Assembly (NCBI GenBank): GCA_001557505.1
Contig: LSAX01000013.1
Location: 434,001 to 498,000, forward strand
Reading direction: 5' to 3'
Source of the DNA: Reticulascus tulasneorum
Lineage: Eukaryota > Ascomycota > Sordariomycetes > Glomerellales > Reticulascaceae
Length of the DNA stretch: 64,000 nt
Below, piece by piece: positions 44,704 through 56,477 of this stretch. Each line of letters begins with the position of its first letter. Position 1 is the stretch's first letter. The notes under the pieces are model-generated. The model was given only the letters and a program-made list of their open reading frames with translations. It had not been told where the DNA came from and did not search any database. The translations under genes and the position numbers were made by a program.

Positions 44704-45228
44704 AGCCAGCGCCGCCTGGGTTCGGATTCCGCCGACTTCTGCCTTTCGGCCAGGAAGACCTCGTTTGTGTGCTCGTCTGGATTGCTATTCTGTCCTGTCT
44801 TTGGCAAAAGATACCCTGAACGGAATCTGTCGACGAATATTGGGAGACTGTATTGGTTTTGGCTTCCGCGAAGTTCGCGAAGTTCAGGTGGCCAGCCTGA
44901 AGTGGTTGACATGTATTTGGAGAGTATGAATGGCCTCAGGAATGCGTGCGGATTCTCACGCCGATGGCGGGGTTTCATGCCTGCCAACGCTTTTGTACTG
45001 GTTCGCCTGTGGTTCGCTTTTGTTCGCTCAAAGCTGAGGCCACTTCGCCTGTTGCCTTGTTTTACAGCTTCTGGCGCCGCCCTCAAATGATGGCCTTAGT
45101 TCAGTGGCCTGAGGCTGCTTCGGCATGCGGTTGGATGAGGGTACATATAGTATCTCTCCCTGGCTCACCGTTGCCACCATTATCGTCGAAACCGCATCCG
45201 GCTCCTCTCGACGGCCAGGGACGCAGCG
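44704..45228. other. Intergenic, 0.5 kb, including one arm of an inverted repeat
   Basis: Two overlapping plus-strand ORFs here have no recognisable content and composition unlike the neighbours. The left arm of a 23-bp perfect inverted repeat lies at 45138-45160. Frame-consistent basic residues just upstream of 45229 (RRNRIRLLSTARDAA) suggest that coding once extended further left. Confidence 0.45.
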
Positions 45229-45259
45229 ATGACGCTGGGAGAGATACTATATGTACCCT
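45138..45259. repeat. Perfect 23-bp inverted repeat with a 76-bp spacer
   Basis: AGGGTACATATAGTATCTCTCCC at 45138-45160 (first 20 bases quoted: AGGGTACATATAGTATCTCT) is matched exactly by its reverse complement at 45237-45259. The right arm is within the coding sequence of the small membrane protein starting at 45229. Confidence 0.9.
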
Positions 45260-45511
45260 TTTTCTTCCTCCCCTTCGTCAATCTGTTCTTTACGTCTCAA
45301 GAGGAGAGCATTGCCTGGGCAGTTGTTGTTACCGGCTGGTGAGCTTCATCAAGCCTTTTCCTCTGTCCGGCGATTTATGTAATGTGCTGACAGCCACGAC
45401 TCCAGTGGCCTCGCCCTTTGGACTGTGATCGCCATTTGGCTTTTGTTTGCCAACAAACGCTACCTTCAAGAGTACGGTGTGCCATTCGAGCCTAGCCACG
45501 ATGAACTCTAA
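45229..45511 (+). CDS. Small two-helix membrane protein or C-terminal remnant of a larger one
   Basis: Exons 45229-45338 and 45406-45511 give 71 aa; the intron is GT-AG with CTGAC branch-like site, phase 2. Helices: EILYVPFFFLPFVNLFF and AWAVVVTGCGLALWTVIAIWLLF, then a soluble tail (YLQEYGVPFEPSHDEL). The ATG at 45229 lies directly before the right arm of the inverted repeat. Codons upstream in the same frame read like a basic cytosolic loop but soon hit a stop inside the left arm. So the gene may be the 3' end of a rearranged larger gene. Family not recognised. Confidence 0.45.
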
Positions 45512-45823
45512 CGCCTCTCAGGAGACTCCCGTGGAGCGCTGTCGCCGCCTTGCTCCCGCCAGCAGTCTGGCTACTCGCCGCTTCTAGATTCGAGCTAAAC
45601 TTCCGAAATATTGGGCTGCTAGCGGTCAATTTTGGGGTGATTGGTGTCACTTGTCTCGTGGTATACGATACCAAGCACAATCAAATCCCCAAGGATTACG
45701 CGCAAGAAGGGACAGAGTTGCAGAGAAGGCTGTCGCCTTCCGACGAAGACGAACCAGCACCTTCTCGCGAGCCGAGCCTCGACAACGATTCACGTCGACA
45801 CCAGCCCAACAACATTGTATAAA
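45512..45823 (+). other. Short intergenic stretch with an ORF of two possible membrane helices
   Basis: A frame covering about 45550-45822 reads AAVWLLAAS-type and NIGLLAVNFGVIGVTCLVVYDTKH, but has no ATG before the hydrophobic part and ends just before the Est1-type gene. It may be a further remnant of the membrane-protein gene to the left. Too weak for a CDS. Confidence 0.3.
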
Positions 45824-48184
45824 ATGGTTTCAACACTAGAAGACGGCCGTGCTAGCCACCCGAAGCAGCGAGGGAGCGGCCCCCAGTCTCCGCCCTCGGC
45901 CCGGACCCGTGCTAGGGCGATGTCTGGCACTCAGGCTCCGGAAGATCAGTCCGTCGACTTAAGCAGAAGTCGCACATATAAGTGTACATTTTGGTCCCCC
46001 GAGGCCGGCTCTTCCCAAAACTCAAAACCTTCTCCCACCGCCCCCAACATCCCTATAACCCCTAGGTCTCGTCCACCCCACGGTAGCACCCCGAGAACTT
46101 CATTCCGTCAAGGGCCACCCGCCCGCCAAGGATCCACTACCAGGATTCAATCCATATCAGAAGATGATATCTCTACTAGTACCCTCATCAAAGAGCCCGA
46201 AATCCGGCCAATCAGCCAAGAACAATTAGTGGCCGAGGTCAAAGGCATCTACGCCGGCCTGGTAATGGTGGAAAGCAAGTGCATTGAAGTCGACAATACC
46301 CTTAGTTCAAATAACGATAACTCTGCTACGTTGAATAATGAGCAGTGGCAGGCTCTGATTGCCCTTCACCGCACCTTACTCTACGAACATCATGACTTCT
46401 TCTTAGCATCGCAGCATCCCTCTGCTAGCCCAGCCCTAAGAAGACTCGCTTCCAAATATGCTATGCCCGCCAGGATGTGGCGTCATGGCATTCACTCTTT
46501 CCTCGGACTGCTCCGCCATCGCCTGCCGCTCTCTCTAGAACATATGCTTTCGTTTATCTATTCGGCGTATAGCATAATGGCGCTGCTATATGATGCGGTA
46601 CCAGCATTTGAGGATACCTGGATTGAGTGCCTGGGCGACTTGGCAAGGTACCGGTATGTAGCGATCTGGTCTTTTTCTCATTCTCGATGCTTCCTCACTG
46701 ACCTGCCACTCTAGTATGGCAATTGAAGACGACAATTTACAGGATCGAGATGTGTGGGCGTCGGTGTCTCGTCACTGGTACTGCAAAGCGGCCAACAAAG
46801 CTCCAACCACGAGCCGACTATATCATCACATGGCTATTCCAGCCAGACCAAAGGTTCTCCAGCAACTGCATTGTTACGCTAAGATCCTCTGCGTTCCGAT
46901 CCCGTTCCAGTCCGCGAGGGATTCAATCATGACTCTTTTCGATTCATTTCTTAACAGTCCTACCCCCAGCGTACTACCAAACCTTTCGCGTGTTGATGAG
47001 GCCTATATCAAGGCCTATATCAAGGCCTATGGACTCTTTTTCACAGACCAATGCCGCGACTCCCTTGGCATGACTTCAGACGAGTTCCTCTCCAGTATCG
47101 ATGTGTGTATCGGCCGAATCGAGAAGCGGCGGATCGAAGCACGTCGTTACATTGGCATAGCGTACGCCTGCGCCTTGATGGGCTACGGTGACGAGGTCAA
47201 TGGGGCTCGCAGTCTCCTTCAATCAGAACGACCAGGGGTTGAAGAAGGAAGTGGCACTTTCGAGTTTGCCATGATGGACGACGCGGTCCTCCTACCATTT
47301 TTGGGGCAGCCTACGGCCCATAAAGTTTCACGAGCCCCTATCATTGGGTTAAAGACGCTTGTGGACCCAACCATTCTACCTTATATCCTCATAGCGTTGG
47401 TACTCATGTTTCACATGTCGAGTTCTCATGTTGCAATAGCGCATCTGGAGAAAAGCTTCCCTGGAAGTTGGCAGCTGTCCTTCTGAAGACGCTGTTATCG
47501 TCAAATAGATCCCAAATCAGGATCGAGTCTGAGGACTTCCCTATACCCCATATGGAAGTCCCGCGTCCGCTACCGGAAGATTTTGCCATGCGAGGCCTAC
47601 TTTGGGTGGACAAGTACTATCCTAATGACTGGTTTCACAATGAGAAGATCGACGACGACGAAAAATACTTCGAGGACTCAATAACTGAACAACGGAAAGA
47701 ACGCTTTCTTTGGCTAGGAACCTGCCTTGCCCAGGGCATGCACTGGCTCACATACGATGCAGACGCGCGTCAATTCGCTGTAGTGGACAGCTTCAAGCTG
47801 AATATGGAGGCAGTAGCTCCTGACGTAGAAGTCCACGACACGAATAGTTTATTGTCGACACCGGACATCTACAAAGGCGGAAGAGAACAAATCCAACCCG
47901 ACATGGAAACCGGTGAAAACAAGACCATTCTGCAAGAGCCACCCAATAAGTGTGCCGAGAAGCGGAACATCTCATTCACTTCCATCTTGCCGCCCGGTGG
48001 CTGTGGAATAGCGATGAAACGTGACGGCAGCAGAAAACTCCGTTCCAAATATCCGTCGATGGGTCAGTCATTCATGATGACAGCCTCCGCGTGCTCAAGT
48101 CAAGTGCGAAATTCAAACTGTATATTCGTCCTGGTTATCTTACAGGCAGGAAGCCTGGCATCCAGCAATTACAACGTCATCTAA
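45824..48184 (+). pseudogene. Est1-type DNA/RNA-binding-domain protein, one frameshift
   Basis: Exon 45824-46653 joins through a GT-AG intron (phase 2) to 46715 onwards. The N-terminal 150 residues are Ser/Pro-rich. Then come WQALIALHRTLLYEHHDFF, RMWRHGIHSFLGLLRHRLP and DTWIECLGDLARYRMAIED...SRHWYCKAA...RLYHHMAI, the helical block shared by Est1/SMG5-7-like proteins of fungi (Est1 DNA/RNA-binding domain). At about 47455-47468 the frame stops at 47486 but continues one frame over as PWKLAAVLLKTLL...RPLPEDFAMRGLLWVDKYYPNDWF, which has the expected family order. A single lost base explains it (or a sequencing error). A small 12-bp tandem duplication (47001-47024) adds residues AYIK. Family members act in telomere/RNA biology or are uncharacterised; this divergent paralogue is probably inactive. 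Confidence 0.65.
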
Positions 48185-49118
48185 GGGTTGAGACGTTCTG
48201 AGCTTGGGCTCTTTTCATCTTGAATAGGTTCTTGACGAGTGTCTGCTTGCCTTGGATGCTATTCATAAATACTGAAGCGGCTGGTCGTGTTGTAGCTACA
48301 TGCGGTCACCTATCAAGGTACATGAGCCTTCGCAAGGGGTTTTACCTTTGTAAAGGTAAACAGATGCAGCATCTGTCTGAGGAGTTGGACTGCACACTTT
48401 TCGCTGTACCCGATGTTGCACATGGCTGATCCGAGCTCATGTTACATCTTTTAGCGTAGGGAAGGGTTATAGGAGTAGTGGTGAACAGAACGGATCTTCC
48501 AGTTCATTCCAGCCCTTGGGTGGAACTAGCAATTCAAGACAATACTTGCATGTCCTAACGTGTGAAATATCCTGGCTGGTATAAAGTGGTGTTGCGCGGT
48601 AAGGGACAGCCGAAAATCGAAGCAATAAGAGCCCAACCCCTTGGCGTAATGTCTCCCATGTACTTATGCCACGAATAACTAACTCCCTGAGCGTTGATCA
48701 TATCGAATGGACTATCCGATGCAGCATCACCTCGGACTTAGAGATCAAGTCCACTCCCTGATGTATATGATGCTTTTCCTACTGAGAAATATTAATAGAC
48801 TGGCATCATGGCCTAGGTCTGAGGGTATTATCTCAGCGTCCCTGCTTGCCGCGCGTGGTATAGCGGTATGCACGCACCAACCCCCTCTTTTCTTTCTGTG
48901 GCGCTTTTCTTTGCCGTTTACATATGAGATTGGTCCCGCTCTTAGTCCGTATTTTCTTCCCCAACACCGTCCCCATCTTAAGATTCAACCCAGCTTCAGC
49001 TATCCTCTCGGCCCTTGGGCAAACTAGGCGGCAACATCCGATGGATTGACGGTACATGTATTGGGTCGGAGAGTCTTCCGCATCCAGTCATCATTCGTCA
49101 ACTACAAGAACCGCAGCC
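48185..49118. other. Intergenic, 0.9 kb
   Basis: Short ORFs only, none with a recognised domain. No repeat or RNA gene seen. Confidence 0.5.
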
Positions 49119-50286
49119 ATGCGTTACTTCTCAGACGGCTCTCTAGACTGTGCCTCCATATCCCTCATCGATATTTACGCCTTTTCTTCGAATTCATCCA
49201 TAAATATCACCTCAGTCGCAATCAGCTGTCGGGAGCTTTGCCATGTGGCCTTCGGTGTCGGGGCACCCGATCTCGCGGGGATCGGGGTAAGTAGGAACGA
49301 ATTCAACGTCACGGTACGTCGGCTGATAAACACGAATGACTCCCGGATAGGTGTATGTCTCGTATAACATCCAGTTTTTCATCAACTTCATACTCGTTCT
49401 GATTCCCTTAGCCCTTTCGGTCAGTCGACGAGTGCGGAACGGACCCCAATACATTTCATTGATGAAGATGCAACGCGCCGTCGTAGACAGCCAGGTGATG
49501 TTCAGCGTCCCAGTCCAGATCGCTAGTTTCCTCCGTCTGCGCGAGTCGCCGTCAATATACGAGTGCATGTTCATCGGGTCGCTGGCCTATTGCACTGCTG
49601 CAGCGTCACTCAATGCTTTGTACGGCTTTCTCGGTGCTTTATACCGACCGGAATTCTTTGTAGCTGAATGCGTGGCCGTCTTCGGGACTTGGCTTATGGT
49701 TCAAATACAGTCAGGAGTTACCAATACCAGGCTTATCAATGTCAAGACAACTTGCGAAGAACTGAACCAGGTTGACTTCCCTACGCCTCTAGCTAACTTC
49801 GCGGCGTCTCTAATATCAATCATCTTCACTTCGCTGATGTGGCTCATGATGGGCTTGTTGTTTCCCATTATTCGATACCGGGACAGCGATACAGCGAGAA
49901 TCGTGTACGCCGTGGTGACCGGTGCGTCGTACATAATCCATTTGCTTCTCCTTTCGTTTCTTGGTATTGCAAGAGGCACTCTCGGACAATTTGCCGGGTC
50001 GAAGTACACGGACGATGAGTGGACTTTTGGGCAAGTTGTTGCACTCTTTGTCTGGGTGCCCGTGTTCGTTGAATTCCTTTACTGGCTTTGCTGTGAGTCC
50101 AGCTATCCAATCAATGCGATAGCCACCTCACATAAATCCTGATCCTGGTTAGGCGGTTCCTCTAGAGGAATGACTACCATTGATTCCCTGGTAATCGACC
50201 TTGCACCAAGGGACCAAGATGGCCAACAAAGTGTTCCCTCGCGTCGGCGATGGGATGGACTTGGCTACTTGCTACGAAGCCGGTGA
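49119..50286 (+). CDS. Multi-pass membrane protein with Cys-containing N-terminal region, function unknown
   Basis: Exons 49119-49286, 49351-50092 and 50153-50286 give 347 aa with consistent phase. If the last intron (donor GTGAGT, acceptor GGTTAG) is not used, the frame stops at 50142. The N-terminal 55 residues hold three Cys and N-glycosylation sites (NSSINIT), so probably lie outside. Six helices follow: FINFILVLIPLALSV, ECMFIGSLAYCTAAASLNAL, FFVAECVAVFGTWLMV, FAASLISIIFTSLMWLMMGLL, IVYAVVTGASYIIHLLLL and VVALFVWVPVFVEFLYWL. The layout resembles fungal orphan membrane proteins often found next to each other in accessory regions. I cannot name a function. Confidence 0.6.
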
Positions 50287-51724
50287 CCAGGCGATGTGCA
50301 ACATTTCAAGCCTGGTCGTGCGAGACGACCAGCTAGAGGAATCTGGGCAACAAAGACAAAGGACGAGGTCTAGGCAGGAACTAAGGTCCGTTGCATTTTT
50401 CGGGAGCCAGGGCCTCAAGTACCCTGGCGGATGTTTGGAAGCAGATATTGGATTAGAAGGCGTGCACCGTCTTTGTAATCCGAGTGTCGCTCAGTACGAC
50501 GCTGTCAGTAATCGGGCACAGAGCTCAGGACGAAGTTTTCAAAGGTAATTTTATCTAGTCTCGTTGTGGTAATGTCGTATGCTGATGTAGATGTAACCAG
50601 GCTCTCACACCCACGTGGTGATGCCCCTGTCCGGGGGCGGGGCGGGTGCCGTCTTGGTTGCAACTGTCCAAACGGTTCCGATTGCGAATCATCCCTTTGC
50701 TTGAGTATGAATTGGTGCAGCCCGCGCACATATGGATGACTTGGGAAAATGACACCGGGTGGGAAGTGATGTAGTACTGTAGTTGCTATTCTTCCTAGGA
50801 CTACCTAATCTGATTTCCTCAAATACAACCAGTATGCTGCTGGACCGACGTTATCTGTCTTCAATCCAAGCAGTCTCGAACAAATCATGAGCCTGGCCAG
50901 TGGCTGCGAGGCACATTGATAGGTACAGATCGCTGTATATAATCACACTTGCCTTATTGGGATATCACACAATCACATTATCCGGGATCCTCTCAAAAGT
51001 GCGTTGGCGAGATTGGACGGACCCAATAGAGTAAATCTAAGAGCTGCCATTAGATGCAATGCATGAATTTACCCTTTGATATGCACGAACTTTTGAATCC
51101 AACAATCGCAGCGGCCTCTGCTGCCCAACAAGCCCAGCAAATCATGTGACTGGTCTCTCAGAATCGAATTCTTGTGCTCAGATACTCCTGGCTATCCATA
51201 AGTAAGCACATGTAAGCTGACGATCTAGGCCCAGAACCAACATCACGCGATTCACTAAAGGCTGATGCAAGAATTCAATTAGCCATATTTAGGCAATCGG
51301 GAGGCAAATACCCAGGTGTACGGCAATAGAACTTTTGGAACTTTTGCAGGCGAAAGATCCGGATACGGGGAGAGGTCTTATGATCGTGGCAATAATAATG
51401 CATTTTGCTACGTGCGGGAAAACCAATCACCAGGGATATGCCGCATGCGGAAAGTCCTTATCGATTCAAGTAAACACTCTAAAGTGTAACCTTCCCAATT
51501 GCTTGTAGCATTCGAAGGCGTGCGATGGCACAAAAGCCGGGTCCGGATCACACCACCGATCGCGTTATCTCCCCAGAGGGATTGAGGATGAATGTGCGGT
51601 CGGTCTGGATTAATGATGGGGGAGAGACGAAAAGCTTTATAGAGGATGGGCGCCGCCAAGACGACAAGCTTTCTCTAGTGCGGCTTTTCCATTCCTCAGG
51701 CAATTGCCATTGGTTCCACACAGT
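50287..51724. other. Intergenic, 1.4 kb, upstream of the OPT transporter
   Basis: No recognised gene. Short overlapping ORFs near 51408-51720 run into the transporter start and are shadows. The transporter promoter must be at the right end; no clear TATA box. Confidence 0.5.
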
Positions 51725-54481
51725 ATGTCGGCTCCTATCCTTGACAACGTCGTCGTTGGGGCGCCGAACTCCGTCGAGGCCAAGGCCGTCTCGGTACCAA
51801 GCCACCAAGCCATCAACGAGAAGATCCGCCTCGCTGCCGATAAGGCAGAGACCGGGAAACAGGATGCGCTGGATACTGAAATCACGGCCGCGCCCCCTCA
51901 GTATGAGGTTGACGACTCCGAAAAGGGCAGTGATAACGACGACGTTATCATCATCACGGGTGCCGATGCGTCCAACCATCTGCTCCCACTGCGGGACGAT
52001 GGCGAGTCTGCCTTGACCTTCCGAAGTCTCTTCTTGGCCACTTGTCTTTCAGCTTTCCAGGCCGTCATGAACCAGATCTACGCGGTGAGTCAAAATGGAT
52101 GGCGGTGGCCCCGTTGGCCAGCATAGGCTAATTCATCATCTAGTTCAAACCTACTGCGGTTGTTATCTCTGGGACTTTCATCGTCCTCATCGCCTACTTC
52201 GTTGGCAAGGCATGGGCCGGCTTCCTCCCCCGGGGCGACCGATTCGAGGCAAGATGGAGGGCGCGAGGCGGGGAGGGAAACCCGCCCCGATGGATCTCGG
52301 TCATATCCTTCTTCAACCATGGACATTGGAATTTGAAAGAGCATGCGGTATGCGCTCTTACCGCCACTGCCGCCTCCAACGCTGCCGCTAGCATTACGGT
52401 GTTCGCGGCACAGGAACTATTTTACGATCTTCCTCTTAGCGCCACCGCCGTTGTCTTGAGTGTCATCTCGATTGGGTTGTTTGGTTATGGAGTAGCCGGC
52501 ATCCTGCGCCCCATTGCCGTCTGGCATGTCGATGCCGTCTACTGGAGCACTCTTCCTACTGTCAAAACTCTTCAAGGGCTCCATTGGCAGGACCTGAAGA
52601 ACTCCAAACCCCTGCGATTCTTCTGGTATAGTTTCGCAGGCATGTTCGCCTACGAGTTCTTCCCGGCCTACATATTCCCATGGCTTAACTCCGTCTCTAT
52701 TCCCTGCCTTGCTGCAATGCATGCTACCGGCGAAAAGGCAGCGGTGCTCAAGAATCTCTTCGGCGGGTCCATCAACAATGAGGGGCTTGGCCTCTTCAGT
52801 CTGTCCTTCGACTGGCAATACGTAAGCAGTTGTTCTTGCAATAGAGGATAATACTGACCAAGCTAAACTCTCGCAGATCACGTCTTTCAACACCTCGCTT
52901 CCGCTCACGCTTCAAGCCCATTCGGCCGCAGGTTATATCGTCTGCTTTGCGGCGATGCTCGGTATCTACTACACCAACGGCTGGGGCGCAAGATCGCTAC
53001 CATTCATGGCGACGCGCCTTCTATCAGAGGATGGCGAACGGTACCCCATTGCCAAGGTCTTCAGTGGTGGCGTGCTCGACAAGGAAGCATTGGCTACTTA
53101 CGGAATCCCCGTGCTCACTGGGACTTTCGCCTATGCAATGTTCATGGCTAATGCTGCTGTAAGTACCCCAAACCTTGGACGCATCGATTACCCATCGCGT
53201 CAGAAATTGACTCGTATTTAGATCGGCGCCCTGGTCGTCCACTGCATCCTCTTTTGGGGCGGGGATGTCGTCAGAGCATTCAAGAACGCAAAAAAAGGTA
53301 GCTACGACGACCGACATCATGTGCACATGGTCAATAATTATAAGGAAACACCCTGGTGGTGGTTCATCATACTGCTTGTCTTCAGTTTCGTTCTTGGTCT
53401 TGTTGTTGTCATCAAGGAAAATATCACCCTTCCGGCTTGGGCGTATATTGTAGCGCTGTTGTTGGGGATATTCATCGCCCCTTTCGTGAGTATACCCACA
53501 TACACAAATTAGCCGCACGTGAAAGTTCTGACGTTGCCTGCAGAGTACCTTGCTCTACTCTCGTTACGGTAATGGAATTGCCACGAACAACCTGTCGAAA
53601 ATGCTGGCAGGGCTGTTGCTCCCTGAACGCCCCATTGGCAACATGTACTTTGCCGCTTGGTCGCACAACGTTATCTCGAACACGGTCAACCTGTCTAATG
53701 ATCTGAAGATGGGCGAATACCGTATGTGCCGTTTTCTCTATGCAATTTCTGGAGCTGGGTACTAACGCATCGATACAGTCAAGGTCCCCCCACGCGTCAT
53801 GTTCCTTACTCAAGTCTACGGCACTGTGTTGGGAGGTTTCGTAAACTACGCAGTCATGATCTCCATTGTGAATAGCAATCGCGACCTCCTCGCTAACAGC
53901 AACGGGAGCTCCTCCTGGAGCGGTGCAAACATCCAGTCGTATAACACAAACGCAACCTCTTGGGCACTGGCCAGATACCTCTATAAATCCGGGGCCAAGT
54001 ACGAAATGGTGCCCATCGGGATGGCTATTGGCGCCGGTGTCGTCGTCATCCACCGTGTCTTTGCATATGTAGGTGCAAATCTCTTACTGTGCCGCTGGTA
54101 CCTTGCTCTGGATGATCTTCCCCCGCTGACTCCGGATGTTCTTAGTTTGTTCCCAAAATTCGAGGCTTCTCGGTCGACGATATCAACATGCCCCAGTTTA
54201 TCCAATACGCCGGCTACATACCCTACAACGCGTCCCAGACGTGTGTACTCCTCAGTCAGGTTCTCACCGGGTTCTTCACCCAGTTTTATCTGCGAAACTA
54301 CCGCCCACGCATTTTCAGGGATTACTCGTACTTGGTCACCGCCGCTTTCGACGGTGCCAGTCTCACAGTACTCTTCATCCTCTCCTTTGCGGTATTTGGT
54401 GCAGGTGGTCCTCAGAAACCCTTTCCCACTTGGTGGGGCAACAACGCGGAGGGCTTCCTCGATCACTGCCCTGAGCCGTGA
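51725..54481 (+). CDS. OPT-family oligopeptide transporter
   Basis: Seven exons: 51725-52084, 52144-52821, 52877-53158, 53222-53485, 53544-53721, 53779-54068 and 54146-54481. All six introns are GT-AG and all phases fit; the product is 795 aa. A soluble acidic N-terminus (about 105 residues) precedes many hydrophobic segments, such as WWWFIILLVFSFVLGLVVVI and WAYIVALLLGIFIAPF. Family features: YDLPLSATAVVLS, FFWYSFAGMFAYEFFPAYIFPWLNSVSIPC, YYTNGWGARSLPFM, GNGIATNNLSKMLAGLLLPERPIGNMYF and a C-terminal PFPTWWGN. It resembles yeast OPT1/Isp4-type proteins that import tetra- to hexapeptides or glutathione with protons across the plasma membrane. The next gene downstream is a Zn2Cys6 regulator. 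Confidence 0.93.
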
Positions 54482-55041
54482 AGCACTGGGAATTGTACCC
54501 ACTACCAGGGCCACACGGTATGACAGCTACCTTAGTCAGCAGTAGAGATATGGCATATGTACTCAATAGACTCCAAATTCTACTTCTTTCTCCTCTCAAT
54601 AGAGCAAGTCTAGCCCGGATCCAACATTTAGGCCTTGCCCCACATTCAACCGTGCCCAGCCCAGCTCTCTTTCAAGCCGCCCAACCCTGAGGTGGTTCAG
54701 GTTAAAGCAGCAATAATTCGGGCTGACTCAGCATGAATCAGGTTCTTGTTCTAGAGATGTAATTTCTCGGCTCAGTTTTCGAGTTATGCAATAGTCTGTT
54801 GCTTTCCCCGAAAACCGAGCTCTTCCACCTCAAATGGCTCGCCGGCATGCACCAGCCCAATCGTGTGTTGGTAATCCGTACACGGGCGCTAATTAGCCAC
54901 CAGACGAGCTAGTTACTCTAATAATAACCCAGGCTGAGCACTGACCAGCTCGCCAGTGCTGGGTGATAACTCTCTAGCCAACTGTCAGCCCAGCCCACAT
55001 GCACTAATCCCACAACAACATCAAGAATCCCGTGTTCCGAC
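54482..55041. other. Intergenic, 0.56 kb, with one copy of a dispersed repeat
   Basis: 54699-54806 is about 75-80% similar by eye to 62216-62324. The promoter of the Zn2Cys6 regulator is in the right part. Confidence 0.6.
54699..54806 (+). repeat. Dispersed repeat, copy 1 (~108 bp)
   Basis: Shares AGGTTAAAGCAGCA, GGCTGACTCA, CTCAGTTTTCG and GTTATGCAAT with the copy at 62216-62324, same orientation. Not coding. Confidence 0.8.
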
Positions 55042-56368
55042 ATGCCTGACTCCATCTATGCAACCATAGTATTTGAGAACCCTGGGCAGGCCATCGACGA
55101 CAAGGCAGGCCACTTGCCAAGTGACGAAAGCCGACAATACAAGGCACGCCGGCCGCATACCAAGTCGCGCAAGGGCTGCAGCACATGCAAGATTCGCCAT
55201 TTAAAGGTGACGAGGACAAGATATCCCTTTCACACCCGGCCGACTAATTGCGATCTAGTGCGATGAGCATAAGCCTATGTGCGGGCAATGCATCCACGGC
55301 CACCGCGCTTGTAGCTACACATCCTCGCCAGTCACGTCAAAATCCACATCACGTAGAGGGTGGTTGGTTCCGGCCCCTGCGGCTCCAAGCCAACTCCCAG
55401 CAGATTTCCTAAATGGCTACTATACTGGAATCACGGAAATCTGGAAGAAGATTCCCGGGACGGTAGATCCTATGGAGCTTCTCGACCACTTCATGCACAC
55501 AAACCATCGCATTTGGATTGGCGGGCCGTCGTGCCAGAGGATTCTACAGCAGCATGGGCCGAGTCTCACCGTTGAGGCCCCTTATCTTCGGTTTGCTGTA
55601 CTTTCCTTCTCAGCTTACCACCTCGCGACTGTTCGGCCGATGAAAAAGAAGTACGACCTCGCCGGCGCCATATACTACAACTGCGCACTGCAGTCGTATT
55701 CTACTGCCCTTGACAACCCAGGAGCGGCAGAGGTCGACGCTCTCTTCGCATGTTCTATACTGCTCGCGATGATAGCCTACAAGAACCTCACCTCCTCGTC
55801 ACAACGGCGCGATCCAAGTGCAGACAAGGAGCCGGTTCCAAATACCACCGGGCTTCGGGCAATGGCCGGCTTTCAAATTCTCAAAGGCGTGCCTGCTTTG
55901 CAACCCAAGCTCGACCAAAGCGTGGTGGTCAGCCAGTGCGAAAATGATCTGCTCGGTTATCTGAAGTCAGTGGCCGAGTATTCCGAGAAGCTCGCCATTG
56001 TGAAGAGGCTGGAAAGGTTCTGCAAAGTTGACACGAGAGCCACGACGCTCGAAGGCGTGTACGACGCCGCGCTCAGCTACTTGCGTCGCCTGATGCTGAG
56101 CGAGGTTGGAGACGGTATGATCTCGACATATTTTTTCTTCACCAGGGGATTTGACTCTCGGTTTCTATCGTTGCTTGAAATCAAAGATCCTAAGGCATTA
56201 CTCTTGATTTGCTATTGGTACGCAATGGGAGTTCGGATCGGTCAATGGTGGATGGTTGACTCAGCCAGACTCGATGGGATAAAGCTACTCAATTTCTTAC
56301 GCGAGAACCCCAGTCCCGATCTCCAAGGACTGCTCAAGTTTCCTTCGGCCAACCTTGAATCTATCTAA
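55042..56368 (+). CDS. Zn2Cys6 fungal transcription factor
   Basis: Exons 55042-55206 and 55259-56368 give 424 aa; the intron is GT-AG, phase 0, within the zinc cluster. The cluster KGCSTCKIRHLKCDEHKPMCGQCIHGHRAC has CX2CX6CX5CX2CX6C spacing (approximately) and is preceded by basic residues (RPHTKSRK), placing the DNA-binding part at residues 46-75. The remainder is the helical regulatory region typical of the 400-450-residue class. It sits between the OPT transporter (same strand) and the NmrA-like gene (convergent), so control of peptide uptake is a reasonable guess. Undamaged. Confidence 0.88.
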
Positions 56369-56477
56369 TGTTATTGGGCATATATATGAATTACAGGTTT
56401 CTTAATAGCAATACAGGTCAAGCAGCTAAAAGCCCAGCCACTACTATCGACTCTGTCCGTGGGGTGACCTCTTTGCA

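Noticed and set aside
44668..45428. Two overlapping plus-strand ORFs of 140 and 160 codons
   Set aside because: No domain, unusual composition, and they cross the inverted repeat and the better supported small membrane-protein exons.
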